From Phenylobacterium sp. (GTDB lineage Bacteria; Pseudomonadota; Alphaproteobacteria; Caulobacterales; Caulobacteraceae), in the NCBI GenBank assembly GCA_025350885.1, contig JANXXA010000190.1:1-12102 (forward strand): a DNA stretch of 12,102 nucleotides. Direction: 5' to 3'. The notes below the pieces were generated by a model, which was not told the DNA's origin, searched no databases, and saw only the letters and a list, made by a program, of their open reading frames with translations. This document shows, piece by piece, positions 1 through 6,563 of this stretch (within the stretch, counting starts at the first letter, position 1; every line of letters begins with the position of its first letter). The position numbers and the translations under genes are program-made.

Positions 1-48
1 GCGTTGACCTCCAAGCCCGCATGGCGTGGGCGTGTGGGAGCAACCGAC

Positions 49-228
49 ATGCTGAAGTGGGCTTTGATCTTCGCCGTGGTCGCGCTGATCGCCGGCGGCC
101 TGGGGTTCACCGGCATGGCCGGCGCCGCCGCCGGGATCGCCAAGATCCTGTTCTTCCTGTTCCTCATCGGCTTCGTGGTCTTCGTGGCGCTGGGCGTCCT
201 GGCCGGCCGGAAGATCACTGGGAACTAA
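49..228 (+). CDS. DUF1328 family small membrane protein
   Basis: A 59-residue, almost wholly hydrophobic protein. It starts [17 protein letters not shown], has two predicted transmembrane helices (about residues 4-22 and 31-52) joined by a short Gly/Ala-rich turn, and ends in a polar tail (GRKITGN). This matches the DUF1328/YtjA family of two-helix inner-membrane proteins, whose role is unknown; some relatives are stress-induced. I chose the ATG at 49 because GGGAG lies at 36-40, eight bases upstream. An in-frame TTG at 4 would add a polar stretch foreign to the family. A strong hairpin follows the stop, so the gene is probably monocistronic. Family call is confident; function is not known. 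Confidence 0.88.
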   Translation: MLKWALIFAVVALIAGGLGFTGMAGAAAGIAKILFFLFLIGFVVFVALGVLAGRKITGN

Positions 229-246
229 CCAGGCAGCACAGCACCC

Positions 247-277
247 GGCTCCCCCGGTCTGGGGGAGCCGTTCTGCT
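247..277 (+). terminator. Rho-independent terminator after the DUF1328 gene
   Basis: A perfect 9-bp stem, GGCTCCCCC (247-255) with GGGGGAGCC (261-269), closes a 5-base loop GGTCT. It begins 18 bases after the stop codon. The following run GTTCTGCT is only moderately T-rich, which is common in high-GC genomes. Confidence 0.75.
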
Positions 278-376
278 ACGTGGCCTGCGCCTTGCCGCCC
301 GCCGCGTCGGCGATCATTGGGTGCGCCACGCTTGCCATCACCCCTCCGCGCGCGTTCGAATAAATTGATACCTGTG

Positions 377-751
377 CTAGGGGCAGGAATACCGCGTCGA
401 GCAGACTGATGGGTCGTCGGCGGTCACGCCAGTCGAACCTCCGCGATCGGTACAACTGAAGAATACAAGCGAGCCTAAAGCTGCGAGGCCTAGCCATATC
501 AATACCCTAGAGGCTTGCTGGCGGAAGGCTTCTAGTTGGCTGTTATCGCGGTGCAGTTCGAGATATTTATCCAACGGGACACCGACGAAGCATGCTCCAC
601 CGCCGATGGATGCGCCCAACAGCGTTGACATGAGGACAGGCAATCCTGCGGTGAAGCCGACGGCTGCGCCGAATAGGCCGCACATGACGGCGAAGACCAC
701 CGTTCCAGCCAGCCACATCCAAAACCAGCTGATCCACTGCCAAACAGACAC
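377..751 (-). CDS. Hypothetical three-helix membrane protein
   Basis: I do not recognise this 124-residue protein. It opens MSVWQWISWFWMWLAG and has three hydrophobic segments (about 6-28, 32-56 and 82-100). A charged stretch between the second and third (LDKYLELHRDNSQLEAFRQQ) looks helical and cytoplasmic. The tail is short and polar with two cysteines. It starts with GTG at 751; GAAGGAA on the minus strand (759-765), seven to nine bases upstream, is a good ribosome binding site and the main reason to believe the gene. Base composition around it is visibly richer in A/T than the flanking genes, suggesting an acquired or weakly constrained gene. It stands alone on its strand. An envelope role is only inferred from the helices. 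Confidence 0.6.
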   Translation of the reverse strand: MSVWQWISWFWMWLAGTVVFAVMCGLFGAAVGFTAGLPVLMSTLLGASIGGGACFVGVPLDKYLELHRDNSQLEAFRQQASRVLIWLGLAALGSLVFFSCTDRGGSTGVTADDPSVCSTRYSCP

Positions 752-829
752 GGTGCAGTTCCTTCAAATCGGTTGTGTCGTCATCGGTTTTACTGCATCA
801 TTAAGCTTTTACAATGGCGGCGTATAGCA

Positions 830-982
830 ATGAAGAATTTAGGTTTCGATATCGGAAGAGAATTGGCTAGAATAAATCGCATTCGAACACTTGCTAACTT
901 GAGTGGCCGGAGTTTGTTGGCTCGCGAAATGTTTAGGAGAGCTGAAGCCATCCGATATGTCGTTGGAATTCGGTGGTCCTAA
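830..982 (+). CDS. Doubtful 50-residue ORF, possibly a decayed gene
   Basis: This would be a basic peptide starting MKNLGFDIGRELARINR and ending at the TAA at 980-982. No Shine-Dalgarno sequence precedes the ATG, and I recognise no family. A second ATG at 814 in another frame gives MAAYSNEEFRFRYRKRIG and stops at 868-870, so the two fragments overlap in different frames. That is what a frameshifted remnant of a small gene would look like, but chance open reading is equally possible. The surrounding DNA is A/T-rich for this window. Apart from this ORF I see nothing else in 752-1046. Confidence 0.2.
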   Translation: MKNLGFDIGRELARINRIRTLANLSGRSLLAREMFRRAEAIRYVVGIRWS

Positions 983-1046
983 CTAAGGCTTTCGACAGCT
1001 TTCCCAGACCTAGGTAAATTGCGCGAAATTCGCAAATCTGCGCCAA

Positions 1047-2234
1047 CTACTTCTTCGCCAGCCAGGCCTTGGATTCGGCGCCGACGATGTCCACCAGATT
1101 GCCCATGGCCAGGTGCGCGTCGATCAGGTGCAGGCCCCAGCTGGCGTTGGGCTGGCCGTCGGCGCCCAGCACGTCGCCTTCGATGGTGTCGGTGCGCGGA
1201 TCGGCGGCGACGCCGTTCACGTGCACCTCGAGATAGCTGAAGCCGTTCTTCTCCACGCATTGCGCGCTGAGCAGTCCGGGCGTGGAGATGAACGGCGTCG
1301 TCGGGTTGGCCTTGCCCTTGGCCCACACCGTCCTGGGCGCGGCCTGGCCGGAGATCGCCGGGCTGTTGCCGAGATAGGCGTGCAGATCGCCCGGCCCGCC
1401 GGCCAGGTTCGCCGGGTTGGCGCAGGCCGCGATCTGGCCCTCGCCCGGCGCCTTGCCGAACAGGCTGTTGGCGGGCGGCGGGATGGTGTCGCGGAAGCTC
1501 GCATAGGCGATCACGCAGCCGGTCTGGCTGGGCGCCTTGCAGAGCGGAATGGTCTTGAAGAGGCCAGTGTCCTTGCCCTTGTCGACCGGCAGCCGGGTGC
1601 CCATCAGGATCGCCGAGATCAGCCTGGCCTGCACCGGCTTGCCGTCGATCTCCTTGGCGATCAGCTGGGTCAGCACGCCCGAGCCCTGGGAGTGGCCGAT
1701 CAGCACGACGCCGCGGCCATGGTTCTCGTGGGCCAGGTAATAGGCCCAGGCGTCGGCCACGTCGTTATAGCCCACCGCCCGGGCGGCCGGGTCGGCCGAG
1801 CCCGCCATCGGCTTGCCCGCCGCATTGGCCCGCAGAGCCGTCAGCGTGAACTGGCGATAGAGCGGCGCATAGATCCGGCATTTCGACCCGAACCGCGCCA
1901 GCTGCGCCTTGACCACGCCCAGCTCCTCCGGCCCGGCGATCATGTCCGAGCTGATCCCCGGATCGTTGCTCACCGTCGGATAGACATAGAAGCAGTCCAC
2001 CGGCGCCTTGGGATCGGCCTTGAAGGTCTCGACGCTCTCCGACCCGTCGGCCCGGACCACCGTGGTGGTCAGATCGACGGCGCAGGCGTCCCCCGGCTTG
2101 CCGGTCCAGCACAGCCAGCTGGCCTTGTCGGCATAGTCGTTTTTCGCCGGCGCGGCGGTCTGCGCCTGCGCCGCAAACCCCGGCGCGACGATGGCGGCGC
2201 TCACGGCGAGCGCGCTCAAGAGCTTCCTGGACAT
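1047..2234 (-). CDS. Secreted DUF3089 family alpha/beta hydrolase
   Basis: A 395-residue protein with a Sec-type signal peptide (MSRKLLSALAVSAAIVAPGF, cleavage likely after AAQAQ near residue 25). The body matches DUF3089, a family of lipase/esterase-like alpha/beta hydrolases: the CFYVYPTVSND block (81-91), the IYAPLYRQFT block (121-130) and the nucleophile elbow GHSQGSG (180-186) with Ser182 as the likely catalytic serine. The C-terminal WGLHLIDAHLAMGNL (366-380) contains His369, a plausible catalytic histidine. Four cysteines (42, 51, 81, 119) in the N-terminal half could form disulfides in the periplasm. I set the start at the ATG at 2234 because AGGGG lies six bases upstream and the signal peptide starts there; an upstream in-frame ATG would add 11 polar residues. 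Substrate unknown. Family confident, esterase activity inferred. Confidence 0.88.
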   Translation of the reverse strand: MSRKLLSALAVSAAIVAPGFAAQAQTAAPAKNDYADKASWLCWTGKPGDACAVDLTTTVVRADGSESVETFKADPKAPVDCFYVYPTVSNDPGISSDMIAGPEELGVVKAQLARFGSKCRIYAPLYRQFTLTALRANAAGKPMAGSADPAARAVGYNDVADAWAYYLAHENHGRGVVLIGHSQGSGVLTQLIAKEIDGKPVQARLISAILMGTRLPVDKGKDTGLFKTIPLCKAPSQTGCVIAYASFRDTIPPPANSLFGKAPGEGQIAACANPANLAGGPGDLHAYLGNSPAISGQAAPRTVWAKGKANPTTPFISTPGLLSAQCVEKNGFSYLEVHVNGVAADPRTDTIEGDVLGADGQPNASWGLHLIDAHLAMGNLVDIVGAESKAWLAKK

Positions 2235-2331
2235 ATCTTTCCCCTGGCAATGCCTGTTGGTCAGCAATGGCGGCGAGGATGGGGCTCTCGAGCGGTGCGG
2301 TCCAGCGGGATGTTCGGCTGCCGACCGGGGT

Positions 2332-2571
2332 TCAAGCCACCTGATCCAGCCGGTCGGCGATCCACATCTTGACCAGGGCCTGGCGCGTTACGCCGCGCCG
2401 CTGGGCCTCGATGTCCAGGCGGCGGACCATCTGGTCGGTGAAGTCGATGTTGACCCGCCGCTTCTCCAGCCCGGGCCGGCGCGCGGTCGACCAGTCCAAA
2501 TGCGCGCTGATGTCCTCGCCGTCGTCGAAGGCGGCGTCGAACGCTGCGGCGTCAACCGTCTTGGAGCTCAT
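2332..2571 (-). CDS. brnA: BrnA-type (CopG/ribbon-helix-helix) antitoxin without an intact toxin
   Basis: A 79-residue protein with an acidic N-terminal half (FDDGEDISAHLDWSTARRPGLEKRRVN pattern, about 15-41) and a ribbon-helix-helix DNA-binding domain at about 37-75 (VNIDF strand, then the helices with GVTRQALVKMWIADRL). This is the BrnA antitoxin arrangement: the N-terminal part wraps the BrnT ribonuclease and the C-terminal part binds the operon's own promoter. The ATG at 2571 has GAGG four bases upstream and overlaps the end of the toxin remnant by 20 nt, as expected for a brnT-brnA operon. The toxin is reduced to its last 30 or so residues, so this is an orphan antitoxin whose native promoter is probably lost. 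Confidence 0.85.
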   Translation of the reverse strand: MSSKTVDAAAFDAAFDDGEDISAHLDWSTARRPGLEKRRVNIDFTDQMVRRLDIEAQRRGVTRQALVKMWIADRLDQVA

Positions 2572-2644
2572 ATCGCCTCACTTCATCGTTCCGCGACCGC
2601 CGGACCGAGATGATCCGGATCGCGTCGCCGCGTGGCGTGACGTA
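2552..2644 (-). pseudogene. brnT: brnT toxin remnant (C-terminal end only)
   Basis: The minus-strand frame ending at 2552 reads YVTPRGDAIRIISVRRSRND followed by EVRRYELQDG and a stop. The RGDAIRIIS...RR...E.RRYE pattern is the last strand and helix of BrnT (PF04365), a RelE-fold ribonuclease of about 90 residues. Upstream of about 2644 the same frame stays open to an ATG at 2753-2755, but the residues there (for example VKWSPVVLAHKLGGLG) show none of the BrnT N-terminal features (no F.WD..K...N...HG block). The gene therefore seems to have lost its first two thirds. The break lies beside the 27-bp hairpin at 2664-2690 and the promoter of the divergent higBA module. A chance resemblance is unlikely, because the remnant sits exactly where brnT should be, overlapping brnA. 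Confidence 0.72.
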
Positions 2645-2663
2645 GTGCGGAAATGGTATAATT

Positions 2664-2690
2664 CCTAGCCCACCTAGTTTGTGGGCTAGG
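2664..2690. repeat. Perfect 10-bp inverted repeat at the brnT break
   Basis: CCTAGCCCAC (2664-2673) pairs with GTGGGCTAGG (2681-2690) around a 7-base loop CTAGTTT. Neither strand has a T-run after the stem, so it is a poor intrinsic terminator. It lies between the truncation point of brnT (about 2644) and the higB promoter, so it may mark a rearrangement junction or be a protein-binding site. No function can be assigned. Confidence 0.6.
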
Positions 2691-2725
2691 ACGACCGGAG
2701 ACCATTTGACAAGCAAGGTCACAAC

Positions 2726-2752
2726 TTGACGTATAACGTTATGCGTTATATC
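2726..2752 (+). promoter_or_regulatory. Probable higBA promoter and HigA operator
   Basis: TTGACG (2726-2731) and TATATC (2747-2752) resemble -35 and -10 boxes with a short 15-bp gap. Inside this span an inverted repeat TATAACG (2732-2738) / CGTTATA (2744-2750) overlaps the perfect palindrome ATAACGTTAT (2733-2742). An A/T-rich palindrome across the -10 region just before higB is where a HigA-type antitoxin would bind to repress its own operon. The -10 box ends nine bases before the higB ATG and no Shine-Dalgarno sequence is present, so the transcript may be leaderless. Box assignment is inferred; a perfect TTGACA at 2706-2711 is an alternative but fits no well-spaced -10. Confidence 0.45.
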
Positions 2753-2760
2753 CAATCGGA

Positions 2761-3042
2761 ATGATCGGGAGCTTTCGTGACCGGGAAACCGCGCGGGTCT
2801 GGAGCGGCGAACGATCTCGCCGCCTGCCGCCGGACATCCAGGATGCGGCGCTGCGAAAGCTGCGTCTGCTGAACCAGAGCCGCCGACTCGACGACCTGCG
2901 AAGTCCGCCGGGAAATCGGTTGGAGGCGCTGGGTGGCGACCGGCGCGGTCAGCACTCGATACGGATCAATCAACAATGGCGGTTCTGTTTCCGCTGGAAC
3001 GATGGACACTCCGAAGATGTCGAAATCTGCGACTATCACTGA
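2761..3042 (+). CDS. higB: HigB/RelE-family mRNA endonuclease toxin
   Basis: A 93-residue protein, full length for the HigB branch of the RelE/ParE toxins, which cleave mRNA at the ribosome. Family hallmarks are clear: the start MIGSFRDRETARVW, the middle RRLPPDIQDAALRKLRLLNQ and DDLRSPPGNRLEAL, and the C-terminal strands HSIRINQQWRFCFRW and EDVEICDYH. The ATG at 2761 is set by this N-terminal match; no ribosome binding site lies upstream, fitting a leaderless message. As in other hig operons the toxin gene comes first and its end overlaps the antitoxin start. Nothing suggests inactivation, so this pair should be functional, unlike the two broken brnTA modules nearby. Cellular target is inferred from the family. 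Confidence 0.93.
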   Translation: MIGSFRDRETARVWSGERSRRLPPDIQDAALRKLRLLNQSRRLDDLRSPPGNRLEALGGDRRGQHSIRINQQWRFCFRWNDGHSEDVEICDYH

Positions 3043-3337
3043 CCCCGCCGACTGGCTCACCAATCCGACGCCGGGCGACATCCTGATGGAAGAGTTCCTG
3101 AAGCCGATCGGCCTCAGCCAGACCGCGCTCGCCCGCGCCGTCGGCGTATCGCCGCGGCGGATCAATGAGATCGTGCTCGGCAAGCGCGCCGTGACGGCCG
3201 ACACCGACCTGCGGCTCTCCCGCTACTGGGGGATCAGCGACGGTTTCTGGCTGGGCTTGCAGGCGGACCACGACCTGATGCAGCGGCGGCGGCAACTGGG
3301 GGTCGATCTGGAGAAGATTGTGCCGCGCGCAGCCTAG
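3017..3337 (+). CDS. higA: HigA-family antitoxin (XRE helix-turn-helix)
   Basis: A 106-residue protein carrying the HigA signature: a proline-rich lead-in PTPGDILMEEFLKP (about 17-30), then a Cro/C1-type helix-turn-helix (LSQTALARAVGVSPRRINEIVLGKRAVTADT, roughly 33-63) and a short helical tail. It should neutralise HigB by direct binding and repress the operon through the palindrome at 2732-2750. I chose the ATG at 3017, which overlaps the end of higB by 26 bases. The ATG at 3002 would add MDTPK, is preceded by GGA at four bases, and cannot be excluded. The gene is co-transcribed with higB. No strong terminator follows. Confidence 0.9.
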   Translation: MSKSATITDPADWLTNPTPGDILMEEFLKPIGLSQTALARAVGVSPRRINEIVLGKRAVTADTDLRLSRYWGISDGFWLGLQADHDLMQRRRQLGVDLEKIVPRAA

Positions 3338-3467
3338 AAGAGGGGCGTGGCCCTGCTTTGACGGACACTTTGACAGGTCACGGTTTCGAAGGTTGGATCA
3401 AAGCTCTGTCGAGCCGCCGACGCCCGACCATAATCCTATATATAGATACAAACATTAGGTCCTTGAT
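3338..3467 (+). promoter_or_regulatory. Leader region of the nuclease gene, with an A/T palindrome
   Basis: Two TTGAC boxes (3358-3363 and 3370-3375, the second a perfect TTGACA) lie just after higA without a convincing -10 at normal distance. Further down, CTATATATAG (3436-3445) is a perfect 10-bp palindrome in an A/T-rich tract about 20 bases before the TTG start at 3468. It could contain a -10 element or an operator. AGG at 3457-3459 is a weak ribosome binding site. I cannot define one promoter with confidence. Confidence 0.25.
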
Positions 3468-4532
3468 TTGGCGGCGGAACATCTTTCAGAAAAGGTTCGC
3501 GCCCACCGCCTCGCGAGGAACCCTGCCGTCCTTGAACGGGTCGTCACCGGCACCCGCCGCATCCTGAGCGTCCTTGAGCGAGACGTCATCTGCCACCAGA
3601 AGACACTGGAGCAGAAGATATCCGACCAAGGTCCACCAGGAATGAAGGTGGATCCGCACATCCTCGGCTTGGCCATCATGGACCTCCTAGCGCGGGATGT
3701 GATTACCGAACACGCCCATTCTGGCGTCAAGAACTGGTATGCTTACAAGCGCATCCAGCCGGAACCGGTCGCCGCGAAACTTGCCGCAATAGCGCCAGTC
3801 TACCGTTCCATTTCTCAAGGCGACTTTCCAAATAAGGTTGGCGACGCCTTAGAAATAATCCTCCTCAAGACGCTCCAGACACTCCGCAATACTGATCCAC
3901 GCTTTAACTATCTGGGTTCCTTCCTGCTCGACCGCCCGAAGAACGCACAAGGCCGATACGTGAAAGTCGAGCCCCCCCAGACGGTGTCGGGAGGAACCAC
4001 TAAGAAGCAAGCTGACTTCATGTTGATGGGATTTGAAGAGGGCATAATTTCGATCGAATGCAAGAACTATCGAGAGTGGCTGTATCCCAGTCATACCCAA
4101 ATTCGCGAACTGATCATCAAATCCTACGAGACCAACACACTCCCATTACTCGTTCAACGACGGATACATTATTCTACTATAAGCAACTTTCTCGTTCCAG
4201 CCGGTATCATGGCTCACGAGACTCTACTTCAGTATTATCCGGAGGACGAGGTTGCGCTCGCAGAAGACGTGAAACGCGCCCGCGGCCTCGGGTTCACCGA
4301 CGTCACGGCGTCCTATGATCCCCACGATCGCACCAAGAGGTTCTTCACAGAGACCTTGCCCAAGATCGTTCCGTCGATGGCCGGCGCGTGGGCCAAAAAT
4401 CGCGATGCGCTCTACGATTTCGCGCTGGGCAAACAAAATATTGCCCAGCTCTACACGTCCATTGGAAGCCCGGCCGGCGGCAAGTGGAAGAACTTCGGCG
4501 AAGAGGCCTCCTTAGAAGGCCACGAAGAGTAG
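3468..4532 (+). CDS. Putative PD-(D/E)XK nuclease, restriction-endonuclease-like
   Basis: A 354-residue soluble protein of unrecognised family. It carries the full acidic core of a PD-(D/E)XK nuclease: Glu129 in a helix (NKVGDALEIILLKTL), Asp183 (KKQADFMLMG) and the ExK triad member Glu197-Cys-Lys199 (IISIECKN), with 13 residues between Asp183 and Glu197. Gln211 (HTQIREL) lies downstream where many such enzymes have a supporting residue. Residues 20-95 look helical and may be a winged-helix DNA-binding region (IMDLLARDVITEHAHSGVKNWYAY); the part after 225 is unassigned. The only usable start is TTG at 3468, since an in-frame TAG lies at 3456. The gene is A/T-richer than its neighbours, sits directly after higBA with no methyltransferase, and ends four bases from cobS. 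DNA cleavage and a defence role are inferred. Confidence 0.7.
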   Translation: MAAEHLSEKVRAHRLARNPAVLERVVTGTRRILSVLERDVICHQKTLEQKISDQGPPGMKVDPHILGLAIMDLLARDVITEHAHSGVKNWYAYKRIQPEPVAAKLAAIAPVYRSISQGDFPNKVGDALEIILLKTLQTLRNTDPRFNYLGSFLLDRPKNAQGRYVKVEPPQTVSGGTTKKQADFMLMGFEEGIISIECKNYREWLYPSHTQIRELIIKSYETNTLPLLVQRRIHYSTISNFLVPAGIMAHETLLQYYPEDEVALAEDVKRARGLGFTDVTASYDPHDRTKRFFTETLPKIVPSMAGAWAKNRDALYDFALGKQNIAQLYTSIGSPAGGKWKNFGEEASLEGHEE

Positions 4533-4536
4533 CGGC

Positions 4537-5538
4537 TTAAGCCACCCGCACCCGCGCCGTGCTCTCCGGCAAGTCCGACCCGAACGCGCGCTGGTAGAAC
4601 TCGGCCACCGTGCCGCGTTCCAGTTCGTCGCATTTGTTGAGGAAGGTCATGCGGAAGCCGAGCGCGATGTCGCCGTCGAAGATCTCGGCGTTCTGCGCCC
4701 AGGTGATCACCGTGCGCGGGCTCATCACCGTGGAGATGTCGCCGTTCATGAAGGCGTTGCGGGTCATGTCGGCGACGCGGACCATGGCGTTGATCGTCCG
4801 CCTGCCGTCGGCGGTGTCGTAAGCGGGCGACTTGGCCAGCACGATTTCGGCCTCCACGTCGTGGGCCAGGTAATTGAGCGTGGTGACGATCGACCAGCGG
4901 TCCATCTGGCCCTGATTAATCTGTTGCGTGCCGTGATAGAGGCCGGTGGTGTCGCCCAGGCCGATGGTATTGGTGGTCGAGAACAGCCGGAACCAGGGGT
5001 TCGGCCGGATCACCCGGTTCTGGTCGAGCAGGGTCAGCTTGCCCTGCGCCTCCAGCACCCGCTGGATCACGAACATCACGTCGGGGCGGCCGGCGTCATA
5101 TTCATCGAAGACCAGCGCGATCGGCCGCTGGATCGCCCAGGGCAGCATGCCTTCGCGGAATTCGGTGACCTGCTTGCCGTCTTTCAGGACGATGGCGTCC
5201 TTGCCGACCAGGTCGATCCGGCTGACATGGCTGTCGAGGTTCACCCGCACCAGCGGCCAGTTGAGCCGCGCGGCCACCTGCTCGATGTGGGTCGATTTGC
5301 CGGTGCCGTGGAAGCCCTGGACCATCACGCGCCGGTTGTGGGCAAAGCCGGCGATCAGCGCCCGCGTGGTCTCGGGATCGAACTTGTAGGCCTCGTCAAA
5401 GTCGGGGACGTGGCTGTCCTTCTCCTTGAAGGCCGGCGCCTTCATGTCGAAGTCCACGCCGAACGTCTCGCGCGCGTTGACCTCGCGGTCCGGGACCAGG
5501 GTCAGCAGTCTGTCGTCGGTGGAGTCGAATGCGGTCAT
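4537..5538 (-). CDS. cobS: Cobaltochelatase subunit CobS (AAA+ ATPase)
   Basis: A 333-residue AAA+ ATPase that drives cobalt insertion into hydrogenobyrinic acid a,c-diamide in the aerobic cobalamin pathway, acting with CobT and CobN in the cytoplasm. Seen in the sequence: Walker [10 protein letters not shown] (75-83), Walker B ALVFDEYD (141-148), sensor 1 STTNT (187-191), and the family-specific blocks [39 protein letters not shown] and [14 protein letters not shown]. The N-terminus [20 protein letters not shown] and total length fit other alphaproteobacterial CobS proteins. The ATG at 5538 has no clear ribosome binding site but is supported by that N-terminal match. cobS is often followed by cobT; here the next gene downstream is the convergent nuclease, and cobT is not in the window. 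No B12 riboswitch was seen. Confidence 0.95.
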   Translation of the reverse strand: MTAFDSTDDRLLTLVPDREVNARETFGVDFDMKAPAFKEKDSHVPDFDEAYKFDPETTRALIAGFAHNRRVMVQGFHGTGKSTHIEQVAARLNWPLVRVNLDSHVSRIDLVGKDAIVLKDGKQVTEFREGMLPWAIQRPIALVFDEYDAGRPDVMFVIQRVLEAQGKLTLLDQNRVIRPNPWFRLFSTTNTIGLGDTTGLYHGTQQINQGQMDRWSIVTTLNYLAHDVEAEIVLAKSPAYDTADGRRTINAMVRVADMTRNAFMNGDISTVMSPRTVITWAQNAEIFDGDIALGFRMTFLNKCDELERGTVAEFYQRAFGSDLPESTARVRVA

Positions 5539-5628
5539 GGCGCGGATCGATTACAAGCTTGCCGGGACGGAAGCAAACAGGTGTTTATCGGTGCGCGCGC
5601 CCGGCGACAGGCGCCAGGAGGACCCGCC

Positions 5629-6501
5629 ATGCTCAAGGACGCCGACAGCGCCTATCGCACCATCAGCGTGCAGCCCCAGCCCACCGGCTTCGGCGCGGAG
5701 ATCACCGGCCTGGACCTTAGCCAGCCGATGCCGCCGCAGACCCTGGCCGATGTGAAGGCGGCGTGGGCCCGCCACGGCGTCGTCGCTTTCCCCGACCAGC
5801 CGCTGAGCCTGGACGCGCTGGAGGCCTTCACCCTGCAGATGGGTGCGTTCGGCGACGACCCCTATGTCAAGCCCATGGCCGGCCGCCCCAATGTGCTGGA
5901 ACTGCGCCGCGAGCCCGACGAGACGGCGTCGAACTTCGGCGCCGGCTGGCATTCCGACTGGAGCTTCCAGGATGCGCCGCCGGCGGCCACCATCCTGCGA
6001 TCCCAGGTGACCCCGCCGGTCGGGGGCGACACCTTGTTCTGCGATGGCGCACGGGCCTACGAGGCGCTGTCGCCGACGATGCAGGCGATGCTGGCGCCCC
6101 TCCAGGCGGTGCATTCGGCGGTCCGGCCCTACGGCCCCCAGGGGTCCTACGCCCGCGAGACGGCGGCGCGGACCTTGCAGATCATCTCGTCCAAGGCCGC
6201 CGAGGCGTCACGCACCCATCCGCTGGTGCGCACCCACCCGGTCACCGGCCGGAAGGCGCTGTTCATCAGCCCGGTCTATACGATCGGCGTCGAGGGCTTG
6301 GCCGAGCCGGAGGCCAACGCCATCCTGGGCTTCCTGTTCAAGCACATGGTCCAGGACGCGTTCGTCTATCGCCACCGCTGGCGCGCCGGCATGGTGCTGA
6401 TGTGGGACAACCGCTGCACCGCCCACCTGGCCGAGGGCGGCTACGACGGCCACCTGCGCCTGATGCACCGCACCACCGTGGCGGGGGATGCGCCGGTTTA
6501 G
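5629..6501 (+). CDS. TauD/TfdA-family 2-oxoglutarate and Fe(II)-dependent dioxygenase
   Basis: A 290-residue enzyme with the complete metal and cosubstrate set of the TauD family: His108 and Asp110 (GWHSDWSF), the distal His266 (NRCTAH), Thr135 (GGDTLF) 27 residues after the first His, and Arg281 (RLMHRTT) 15 residues after the distal His. These spacings equal those of E. coli TauD (H99, D101, T126, H255, R270). The N-terminal GFGAEITGLDLSQP and the HGVVAFPDQ motif are also typical. Members hydroxylate taurine, sulfonates, sulfate esters or aryloxyalkanoates; the sequence does not reveal which. The ATG at 5629 follows a perfect AGGAGG (5616-5621) at seven bases. It is divergent from cobS across 90 bp, with no functional link evident. 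The stop is followed at once by the brnT remnant. Confidence 0.93.
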   Translation: MLKDADSAYRTISVQPQPTGFGAEITGLDLSQPMPPQTLADVKAAWARHGVVAFPDQPLSLDALEAFTLQMGAFGDDPYVKPMAGRPNVLELRREPDETASNFGAGWHSDWSFQDAPPAATILRSQVTPPVGGDTLFCDGARAYEALSPTMQAMLAPLQAVHSAVRPYGPQGSYARETAARTLQIISSKAAEASRTHPLVRTHPVTGRKALFISPVYTIGVEGLAEPEANAILGFLFKHMVQDAFVYRHRWRAGMVLMWDNRCTAHLAEGGYDGHLRLMHRTTVAGDAPV

Positions 6502-6555
6502 GGTGCGGAATAATCGTAGCACGTTATATGCTGCATCACACGATCCGAGACGGTG

Positions 6556-6563
6556 AAGTGCGA
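6556..6563 (+). repeat. Left copy of probable target-site duplication
   Basis: AAGTGCGA abuts the left terminal inverted repeat and differs by one base from AAGTCCGA at 6766-6773. In the toxin frame both copies encode the same Glu-Val-Arg residues, so the mismatch (GTG against GTC) is silent. Confidence 0.65.

Noticed and set aside
1019..1035. Small palindrome (GCGAAATTCGC at 1023-1033) after the hydrolase stop as a terminator
   Set aside because: The stem is only 5 bp and the T-run on the minus strand is three bases; too weak to call.
1113..2372. Long plus-strand open frame (419 codons) opposite the DUF3089 hydrolase
   Set aside because: Its Arg/Gly/His-rich composition is that of an antisense shadow of a GC-rich gene, and the opposite strand encodes a recognisable hydrolase with signal peptide and active site.
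3468..4532. Restriction-modification system
   Set aside because: No DNA methyltransferase or specificity subunit is encoded nearby; only a solitary nuclease core is visible.
4861..5628. Upstream extension of the dioxygenase frame across the whole of cobS
   Set aside because: The frame happens to stay open opposite cobS, but the perfect AGGAGG before the ATG at 5629 and the TauD N-terminal match fix the start there.
5539..5628. Cobalamin riboswitch upstream of cobS
   Set aside because: Only 90 bp separate cobS from the divergent dioxygenase, and no B12-box-like motif or multi-stem structure is visible.
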